Source: Flavobacterium sp. KJJ (lineage in GTDB: Bacteria; Bacteroidota; Bacteroidia; Flavobacteriales; Flavobacteriaceae). From it: a DNA stretch of 64,000 nt. Below the pieces are notes generated by a model, which was not told where the DNA came from, made no database searches, and saw nothing but the letters and a program-made list of their open reading frames with translations. Shown piece by piece: positions 57,309-64,000 of the stretch. A program made the position numbers and the translations under genes. The stretch spans positions 62,001 through 126,000 of the forward strand of contig NZ_JARP01000007.1 of the NCBI RefSeq assembly GCF_000708595.2. Reading direction: 5' to 3'. The stretch's first letter is position 1. Each line of letters begins with the position of its first letter.

Positions 57309-60257
57309 TTAATAACCTAAAATGTATTCTAAGTTCACTTCAATTTCGTCGTTGATATAGCTTTCTTCTAAAAGTGAATCAGATAAAAGCTTTTTGTTTT
57401 CCTGCAGTTTGATTATTTTTTCTTCAACCGTATTTTTCGAAATAAATCGGACAACATTTACCTTATTCAATTGTCCAATTCGGTGCGCTCTTCCAACGCC
57501 TTGTTTTTCAGCAAAAGGATTCCACCACGGATCTAAGAATAAAACATAAGAAGCTTTTGTAATATTCAAACCAACACCTCCGGCTTTAAGCGAAATGAAA
57601 AACAATAACGGATTTTCGTTTTCTTGAAATAGTTTTACCTGCTGTTCTCTTTTATTGGCAGGTGTTTCGCCTGTAATTTCACAATGTTCTACTTTGTTTT
57701 CCTTGCACCAAGAAGTGTAAAAATTCAAATTTGTAACAAACGAACTGAAAATAATAACCTTCTGTTTTGCTTTTACTAAATTTTCCAAATAATTAGTGAC
57801 AGCAATATATTTTCCAGAATCAATTTCTGACTCCTGATCTACCATTTTTGGGTGGTTGCTCAATTGTCTCAACTTCATCAGCGTGTTGATTATGCTGATT
57901 TTATCAGGGCTTGATCCATCAGTTTTCAATAAAAAATTACGAGCTTTTGATTTTTCCTGTTCGTATAATTTTTCCTGTTCAGGATCCATGTCGCAATAAT
58001 AAATCTGCTCTGTTAATTCAGGTAGATCTTTCAAAACCTGTTCTTTGGTTCGTCGCAAAATATAAGGCTGAATAAGATTTTTTAATTCAGATAAGCTATT
58101 TTGATCCTGCTTTTTCTCAATCGGAATTTTAAAATTTTCTGCGAAAAAATTATAACTGCCTAAAATATCAGGATTTATAAATTGCATTTGCGACCATAAA
58201 TCGTCGAGTGAGTTTTCAATAGGTGTTCCGCTCAGCGCAATTTTGTGAGCAGTATTTATTTTATTTATAGCTTTAAAAATCTTAGAATTCTTATTTTTAA
58301 TGTATTGACTTTCGTCTAAAATTAAATAACGGAAATCATATTTTTCTAAAATCGAAACATCGCGATGAACGATGCTGTAGCTGGTAAAAATTAAATCGGT
58401 TGATTCTAATCTATGTGCTAATAATTTTCTGTCGTTACCTACGTATTGCATTTTCGAAAAATGCGGTGTGAATTTTCCAGCTTCATTAAACCAGTTAAAA
58501 ACCAATGAAGATGGTAAAACAATCAAGGTTTTTAGTGGTTCTCTTTCTAGCGTAGTTTCATTCGCAAACAAATCAAAATTTGTTGTTTTAGTTTTAAACC
58601 CCAATTGTTCTTGCACTGCAACGAGAACGGCTAAAGTCTGTAATGTTTTTCCAAGTCCCATATCATCGGCCAGACAAGCTCCTAAATTAGAGTTAAAGTG
58701 ACCCAAAAGCCATTTTACACCCTCAATTTGATAAGGCCTTAAAGTTGCTTTCAACAAATCAGAAGCTGTATATGCTGCTTGATGAATTACATCATTTTTG
58801 ATTTCTGCAATCGAATCTAAAGCAGTGAAATTACTTTTACGCAAAAGCAGTTTTCCGTTTTCTGTATTGGATAATTTTGCCAGTGAACTGTATTTGCTGA
58901 GCCATTCTAACGGAATCAAAAAATAGTTTCCGTCAGGCAGTAAAAACAGCCTTTCCTTGCTTTTTATATTTGGGATAATCTCACTAAAATTAATAGTAAA
59001 ATCTCCAATTGTAATGATTATTTTAATGTCAAACCAATCTTCTTTTGTGTCGTCTTTAGAAGCTGAAACAGTATGATTTCCGGTAATAATTTCTTTGCTT
59101 TCAAGTTTTAGATTTTGGATAGAAAATCCTAAACTTTCCAAGTTTTGTTTATGATCAATAACGAATTGAATATTGAGATATGGATCATGAATTTCTGCAT
59201 CAGAATTCAATCCAAATAATTCATTTTTGATTTTTATTAAACCAATTTCAAGCAATTTCTGTGTATATATTTCTTCGTCAGCACTTCTTTTAAACTGAAT
59301 TATTTTAGGTTCATTAACAATGCTGAAATCAACAAAAGAATGTATTTTTTTCGTTTTGCTGGCATCAAATAAATAACCGTTATAATCAAAATAAAGATTA
59401 AGATAATAACAGTTTTTAAAGAAATCGTAAACAGGCTGTATAGTGCTGGAAACAATTTTATCACGAAGCTCTATTTCAAAACCAGTTGCTTCAATATCAA
59501 TTTTTTTAGCGATTTCAGGAATAAAATTTTTAAAATAATTATCGACTAATTTTGAAGGTATTTCGATTGATTTTTTCTTTAAAAAAGGCTGTAGTTTTTT
59601 AGTATTAAGGTCTTTTAGCTGTCCTAATTTTTTATCGACAATCAACCAGCCCGGCTCATCTAAAAGAATTTCAACACTCTTGTTCATTGGCAAAAATGAA
59701 GTTTCATTTTCTTTTAAGGAAAGCGTATAAGTAATACCTTCGACATGTTTGTCAAACTGAATTTGAGGTTCAAAATAAAGCGGATTGGTATTCACTCTCG
59801 AACGATAAAAATCTTTTTCAGGTCCGATGTTGAGCGAAAGCGGAAATTGTTCCTGTACGATTAAAGTATAAAAGGAACTTAGGTTTAGTTGCAAATGCTG
59901 GCGAATGGCAAAATCAATTTTAGAATCTTTTTGCAGATCAGCAATCGTTTTTGCCGATTTGATTTTAGCACTGAATTTTTTGAAAATAAAGTCAAGCTTT
60001 AAAGATTCGCAGGCACTAAGTATTTTTTTTGTATTGGAATCTAAATTTTCAAAAGAAATTCCAAAACTTTCAAGCACGTTTGTACTAGCTTTTTTATCTA
60101 AATATTTAATTTCAGTAGTATTCTCAACTATATAAGCTGTTGGAATATACGTATTCAGGTTTTTTTCAAAACTGATGTCAAAACAAAATTGAAATGATTT
60201 TGAAGGTTCCAAGATTTGAGATTTGGTTGGTATGATTTTGATTAGGCTCATAAACAT
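57309..60257 (-). CDS. SNF2-family DEAD/DEAH box helicase
   Basis: A 982-residue SNF2/Rad54-like ATPase; the second methionine (ATG at 60251, MSLIKII) is an alternative start. The N-terminal 490 residues are a variable beta-rich part without a SWIM zinc motif. The SNF2 core follows: DDMGLGKTLQTL (motif I), DESQYIKN (motif II), SGTPIENSLDDLWSQM (motif III), and ending with SLKAGGVGLNIT and GRAHRIGQ (motif VI). Bacterial members such as HepA/RapA recycle RNA polymerase, but this class, with its unrelated N-terminus, has unknown targets. Confidence 0.92.
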   Translation of the reverse strand: MFMSLIKIIPTKSQILEPSKSFQFCFDISFEKNLNTYIPTAYIVENTTEIKYLDKKASTNVLESFGISFENLDSNTKKILSACESLKLDFIFKKFSAKIKSAKTIADLQKDSKIDFAIRQHLQLNLSSFYTLIVQEQFPLSLNIGPEKDFYRSRVNTNPLYFEPQIQFDKHVEGITYTLSLKENETSFLPMNKSVEILLDEPGWLIVDKKLGQLKDLNTKKLQPFLKKKSIEIPSKLVDNYFKNFIPEIAKKIDIEATGFEIELRDKIVSSTIQPVYDFFKNCYYLNLYFDYNGYLFDASKTKKIHSFVDFSIVNEPKIIQFKRSADEEIYTQKLLEIGLIKIKNELFGLNSDAEIHDPYLNIQFVIDHKQNLESLGFSIQNLKLESKEIITGNHTVSASKDDTKEDWFDIKIIITIGDFTINFSEIIPNIKSKERLFLLPDGNYFLIPLEWLSKYSSLAKLSNTENGKLLLRKSNFTALDSIAEIKNDVIHQAAYTASDLLKATLRPYQIEGVKWLLGHFNSNLGACLADDMGLGKTLQTLAVLVAVQEQLGFKTKTTNFDLFANETTLEREPLKTLIVLPSSLVFNWFNEAGKFTPHFSKMQYVGNDRKLLAHRLESTDLIFTSYSIVHRDVSILEKYDFRYLILDESQYIKNKNSKIFKAINKINTAHKIALSGTPIENSLDDLWSQMQFINPDILGSYNFFAENFKIPIEKKQDQNSLSELKNLIQPYILRRTKEQVLKDLPELTEQIYYCDMDPEQEKLYEQEKSKARNFLLKTDGSSPDKISIINTLMKLRQLSNHPKMVDQESEIDSGKYIAVTNYLENLVKAKQKVIIFSSFVTNLNFYTSWCKENKVEHCEITGETPANKREQQVKLFQENENPLLFFISLKAGGVGLNITKASYVLFLDPWWNPFAEKQGVGRAHRIGQLNKVNVVRFISKNTVEEKIIKLQENKKLLSDSLLEESYINDEIEVNLEYILGY

Positions 60258-60327
60258 AAAAAGTTTTCAAAATTGGGCTATTCTGAAAACTTTTTAAATG
60301 AACTTATATTACTTATATGGTGGAAAA

Positions 60328-61101
60328 CTAATTTTCTGGTTTAAAGCAGAGGGGGATAATTTCGCCTTTTGCCAAGCAGTATTTTTCAACCAATTCTGGT
60401 GTCATTTTATTAGTATAATCTTCTTCAATAACAATAAAACCTATGCTTCTTAATTTATCGAAATAATCACGGCCGTAAATGCGAACGTGATCGTATTGTC
60501 CGAATATTTTAGCACGTTCTTTTTGATCTGTAATCGAATCGTCTGCAAATGTAATTTCACGCGATAAATCCTGTGGAATTTGAAGAATAGCCATTCCGCC
60601 TGGTTTTAATACACGAAATAATTCCTGCATTGCTTTCGTGTCATCCGGAATATGTTCTAAAACGTGATTGCATAAAATCACATCATATTCATTGTCTTTA
60701 AAAGGCAAATTACAGATATCTGCTTTTACATCTGCAAGGGGCGAAAACAAATCGGTTGTGGTATAATCCAGATTTTTCTGTTTGCGGAATAGTTTGTAAA
60801 AAGCTTGTTCTGGAGCAAAATGGAGCACTTTTTTTGGCGCTGTAAAAAAATCAGTCTGATCGTTTAAATACAACCAAAGCAAACGATGTCTTTCTAACGA
60901 AAGTGTACTTGGTGAAAGTACGTTATTACGTTGTTTTCCGTATCCGTAAGGCAAAAACGATCTAAAACTTTTCCCGTCAATAGGATCTGTAAATTTATCT
61001 CCTTTTAATGATAAGGCTAAAATGGGACGCGCCACATAACTCAAACGAATTAATAATGGGCGGGGAATTGTATTAAGTACTAATTTGAATAGTTTCTTCA
61101 T
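60328..61101 (-). CDS. Class I SAM-dependent methyltransferase
   Basis: A 257-residue methyltransferase (Methyltransf_11 type). The Rossmann part begins VLHFAPEQAFYKLF at about residue 90, which replaces the usual glycine-rich loop. Motif II is YDVILCNHVLEHIPDDTKAMQELFRVLKPGG, and a further IPQD segment follows. The first 75 residues are unique and basic, with no transmembrane helix. Relatives are often annotated as SAM methyltransferases near LPS or cell-envelope genes, but the substrate is unknown. It is separate from the SNF2 gene by 70 bases. Confidence 0.85.
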   Translation of the reverse strand: MKKLFKLVLNTIPRPLLIRLSYVARPILALSLKGDKFTDPIDGKSFRSFLPYGYGKQRNNVLSPSTLSLERHRLLWLYLNDQTDFFTAPKKVLHFAPEQAFYKLFRKQKNLDYTTTDLFSPLADVKADICNLPFKDNEYDVILCNHVLEHIPDDTKAMQELFRVLKPGGMAILQIPQDLSREITFADDSITDQKERAKIFGQYDHVRIYGRDYFDKLRSIGFIVIEEDYTNKMTPELVEKYCLAKGEIIPLCFKPEN

Positions 61102-61142
61102 GGGGGCTATTTCGCAAAGTTACACAAAGTTGGCACAGAGCT

Positions 61143-61547
61143 TCACAAAGTGTTTATAAATCTTTTTATGTTATTTTTTAATATTTTTGAATCAAAGTTA
61201 ATGAGTAATCGTAAAGGGTAGTTTCCCAGTTTAAGATAAGTTAATATTTGTGCAAAATGTACATCTGTAAAGGCCTCAACAGTTTTTAATTCAATCACAA
61301 TTGCATTCTCAATGAGTAAATCGATTCTATATCCATGATCAAGCTGTATGTCTTTATAAACTATTGGTAAGACTTTTTGTTTTTCAACACTCAACCCTGA
61401 ATTTACAATTTCATAAAATAAACATTCCTGATAAGCTGATTCTAATAAACCAGGTCCAAGTAGTTTATGAACTTCAATTGCAAGTCCGATAATTTTATAT
61501 GTAATTGCATCTAATCTATTACGAGATTAATTGTTCTCTTCAAACAT
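61143..61547 (-). pseudogene. GxxExxY family protein gene broken by an in-frame stop
   Basis: The gene starts with ATG at 61547 (Met-Phe-Glu-Glu-Asn-Asn), meets TAA at 61529-61527 as codon 7, and then continues in the same frame for about 128 codons with intact family sequence: DAITYKIIGLAIEVHKLLGPGLLESAYQE, then RIDLLIENAIVIELK (a PD-(D/E)xK-like core) and a normal end. No start codon other than an internal TTG (giving 83 residues, 61143-61394) lies after the stop. The family is of unknown function, with a nuclease-like core. Confidence 0.75.
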
Positions 61548-61616
61548 TTTTAAGGCTTGTAAATAAATATTTTTTGTGAATCTTGGCGTACATTTTTGCG
61601 AATCTCTGTGGAATAA

Positions 61617-62435
61617 TTACAATACCAACGGCACTTGTCTAAATTCATCTTCTTCATTGCTTTCGATTCCTAAAGCTTTGTAGATATATTGAAAAGTCGA
61701 TAATAATTCTGGTTTGCCATTAATTAGAGCCACATCATGTTCAAAATGTGCACTTGGTTTTCCGTCAGCGGTTAAAATTGTCCAGCCGTCTTTTAATTGT
61801 TTGATGTTTCTTGTTCCCATGTTGATCATAGGTTCAATAGCTACAACCATTCCTTCTACAAAAAGTTTTCCGCGTCCGCGTTTTCCGTAATTTGGCATTT
61901 CTGGTTCTTCGTGCATTTTTTGCCCTAAACCGTGTCCAACCAATTCACGAACTACTCCATAACCATGAGATTCAGTATATTTTTGAATTGCGTTTCCAAC
62001 ATCTTCTACGCGATTTCCAGCTTTAAATTCTCTAATTCCAACATACAAAGATTCTTTTGTAACCTTCAAAAGTTGTTTCACTTCTGGAGCAACTTCTCCA
62101 ATTTCAAAACTGTAAGCATGATCGCCGTGGTATCCGTTTTTAAATGCACCACAGTCTACCGAGATAACATCTCCACTTTTCAAAGGCGCATTATTTGGGA
62201 TTCCGTGAACAACTTGAGCATTTGGACTCATGCAAAGCGAATTCGGGAAATCATACAATCCTAAAAAGCTAGGAACTGCACCGTGATCACGAATAAATTC
62301 TTCGGCTAATTTGTCAAGATATAATGTGGTAACTCCTTCTTTAATTTCAGAAGCAATCATTCCTAATGTTTTAGATACGATCAAAGCACTTTCGCGCATT
62401 AATTCGATTTCCTCTCTATTTTTTGGGATAATCAT
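61617..62435 (-). CDS. map: Methionine aminopeptidase type I
   Basis: I chose the ATG at 62435 (MIIPKNREEIELM). The 272-residue enzyme removes the initiator methionine from new proteins. The five metal ligands are in DCGAFKNGYHGDH (two Asp), GHGLGQKMHEEP (His), EPMIN (Glu) and FEHDVAL (Glu). Unlike many bacteria, it is not next to secY or infA. The TACTTTTG -7 box lies at 62457-62464 on the minus strand. The next gene on the other side is divergent with a 254-base spacer. Confidence 0.94.
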   Translation of the reverse strand: MIIPKNREEIELMRESALIVSKTLGMIASEIKEGVTTLYLDKLAEEFIRDHGAVPSFLGLYDFPNSLCMSPNAQVVHGIPNNAPLKSGDVISVDCGAFKNGYHGDHAYSFEIGEVAPEVKQLLKVTKESLYVGIREFKAGNRVEDVGNAIQKYTESHGYGVVRELVGHGLGQKMHEEPEMPNYGKRGRGKLFVEGMVVAIEPMINMGTRNIKQLKDGWTILTADGKPSAHFEHDVALINGKPELLSTFQYIYKALGIESNEEDEFRQVPLVL

Positions 62436-62689
62436 ATTTTTCAGATTTTCAGTTCGCAAAAGTACGATTTTAATATTATTTTTTGTCTAATTTTTTTGGG
62501 TGACATAAGGTTATTTTCACCACAAATTCACGAAGCATCACAATGCAAAATTTTCAAAATTAATTTTGTAGCATTTAGTTATGCGTAAAGTTTTGGAGAA
62601 AATTCGTGAATTCACAGCTATTTAAACAGCCGTCACAACCCAATATCTCGTAAAAAAGCCCTAAATTAGTAGTAAAAATATTTATAATC

Positions 62690-63943
62690 ATGGAAATTTC
62701 TACAGATCAAGATATAGCTAAAATAAAAGCTTTACGAAAAATGAAGCAAAATGCTCTGGCACTTTTGGGCGTTGCTGTGCTTCTGTTTATAATTGCAATT
62801 TACTTTAAAATTCCAATGCTTCAGGCTTTTAGCGAAGCTGCAATGGTTGGCGGTATTGCGGATTGGTTTGCTGTCGTTGCCTTGTTTCGTCATCCTTTGG
62901 GAATTCCGATTTGGCATACGGCTATTATTCCAACTAAGAAAAATGAGATTGGAGAAAATCTTGGAAGTTTTGTTTCAGAGGAATTTCTGAATCGCGAGAA
63001 ATTAGAAATTAAATTAGACGAATTCAATTTTGCAACAAAAGCTTCAGATTGGCTTTCGCAGGAAGAAAATGCCAATAAAATTGCCAATTCAATTGCGCTG
63101 AATGTTATCCCGGGAATTTTAAAAACCATAAAGGATGAAGATATTAAAAGATTCATTCAAGTTCAATTTAAAGAAAAATTAGAAGCTATAAATTTTGGAG
63201 ATTGGATTGCATTGGCTTTAGAGCCTTTACATAAAGGAAATGTGAAAGATCAGCTGCTGACAAATGTTCTCGAAGTAATGAGTTCTGAATTAACAAACAA
63301 TAAAGATTTGATTCGGAAAAAAGTAAAAGAATCAACACCTTTTTTAAGTTTTGGCTTAGCCGATAAAAGCATTTCAGAAGGAATTTTTAATGGATTGCAA
63401 GAGTTTTTGGATGAAGCAAAAAATCCAGAAAGCGAAATCAGAATTAAAATTGACGAATACGTTCATGATTTTCTGGATAAAGTAAAAAACTCCGAAGAAA
63501 TGAGAATCAAGATTAACAATATGATTTTGGGTTTTGCCGGCAAAAAAGAAGTTCAGGATTACATTAACGGAATTTGGGATGAAATAAAATTGTCAATTTC
63601 GAATGATTTAGAGAAAGGCGATGAATCTTCTATTAAAAATAATATAGCCAATTTAATTCAAGGCTTCGGAAGTGGTATAAAAGAAGATGCTGTAATGATT
63701 GAAAAAATCAACAATTTCATCAAAAATGATTTGTTGTCTGTTCTTTTAAACAATAAAAAAGTTATTGGAGATTTAATTTCGTCAACCGTAAAAAGCTGGG
63801 ACGGAAAAGAAGTTTCTGAAAAACTAGAGTTAGAAATAGGTAAAGATCTTCAATACATCAGAATCAACGGAACATTGGTTGGAGGTTTAATAGGACTTGT
63901 TATTTACGGCGTCGAATGGACTTATCATTATTTTATTGTTTAA
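62690..63943 (+). CDS. DUF445 family membrane protein
   Basis: A 417-residue DUF445 protein. It has two N-terminal hydrophobic segments (about residues 20-42, then AMVGGIADWFAVVALF), the conserved HPLGIPIWHTAIIPTKK segment, and a long helical cytoplasmic or periplasmic middle domain with many charged residues. A final membrane helix follows (GTLVGGLIGLVIYGVEW) before the C-terminus. The family is widespread and of unknown function. The gene runs alone, and only 57 bases follow it in the window. Confidence 0.88.
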   Translation: MEISTDQDIAKIKALRKMKQNALALLGVAVLLFIIAIYFKIPMLQAFSEAAMVGGIADWFAVVALFRHPLGIPIWHTAIIPTKKNEIGENLGSFVSEEFLNREKLEIKLDEFNFATKASDWLSQEENANKIANSIALNVIPGILKTIKDEDIKRFIQVQFKEKLEAINFGDWIALALEPLHKGNVKDQLLTNVLEVMSSELTNNKDLIRKKVKESTPFLSFGLADKSISEGIFNGLQEFLDEAKNPESEIRIKIDEYVHDFLDKVKNSEEMRIKINNMILGFAGKKEVQDYINGIWDEIKLSISNDLEKGDESSIKNNIANLIQGFGSGIKEDAVMIEKINNFIKNDLLSVLLNNKKVIGDLISSTVKSWDGKEVSEKLELEIGKDLQYIRINGTLVGGLIGLVIYGVEWTYHYFIV

Positions 63944-64000
63944 ATAGTAATTTATATAAGTAAATATAATAGGTCTGTAAAAAAAATAAACCATATAAGG

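Noticed and set aside
61143..61394. An intact 83-residue gene starting at a TTG
   Set aside because: It lacks the conserved N-terminal half (the EVHKLLGPGLLES part), which is present upstream in the same frame; the whole is better described as an interrupted gene.

Overview
The window looks like chromosomal DNA of a Flavobacterium species or a close relative in Flavobacteriaceae. The evidence is the low GC content, promoters of the Bacteroidota type (TTG or TTTG, 17-23 bases, TAnnTTTG), a type IX secretion cargo protein and the T9SS Plug protein, a PruA/AceBA/FolK-dNK gene complement typical of the group, and intergenic repeats of the kind common in these genomes. There is no rRNA, CRISPR array, phage or insertion sequence. 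Nearly everything is chromosomal housekeeping, with short accessory patches.

Layout. 1-1040: the 3' end of an unrecognised gene, a small secreted protein and a 45-residue membrane protein. 1073-4849: a GlxA-type regulator divergent from a six-gene run of small VOC and START-like (SRPBCC/AHSA1) proteins. 5009-10562: SerB, a small membrane protein, a GH3-family protein, a DUF2797 protein and a GT9 glycosyltransferase. 10643-19967: AsmA-like protein, SppA, a FolK/deoxynucleoside kinase fusion, a T9SS C-type-lectin adhesin, an RNA methyltransferase and a DUF1573 protein. 20126-24150: mutS, tRNA-Gly and tRNA-Leu, a 22-copy octamer repeat in front of a DUF1508 protein, and a heptad-repeat lipoprotein. 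24491-29603: WaaA, a DegT aminotransferase, GalE, FabD and a DUF983 protein.

29700-37465: an AraC regulator, YceI and pirin genes that share an operator-like palindrome, then an XRE/RamB-like regulator divergent from the glyoxylate shunt genes aceB and aceA, with a perfect palindrome between them. 37607-43261: Crp-family regulator, Cys-rich secreted protein and PurT in one operon, then a U32 peptidase-family protein, an outer-membrane protein and a DUF2383-like protein. 43610-49427: aspartate aminotransferase, fatty acid desaturase, RsmG, an orphan protein and PruA. 49628-55510: the four-gene ligase-associated DNA repair cluster (exonuclease, ATP-dependent ligase, Lhr-like helicase, PdeM). 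55503-63943: ApaG, T9SS Plug, a SNF2 helicase, a methyltransferase, a broken GxxExxY gene, methionine aminopeptidase and a DUF445 protein.

The most notable new observations are regulatory. The pirin and yceI promoters carry the same 16-base palindrome at exactly the same distance from their -7 boxes. The aceB regulator has a 16-base palindrome in the divergent promoter region and appears to be transcribed as a leaderless message. The octamer array next to the DUF1508 gene is a candidate hypervariable locus. I did not find a clearly new multi-gene defence or metabolic system; the ligase-associated cluster is the most complete specialised system and is already known.
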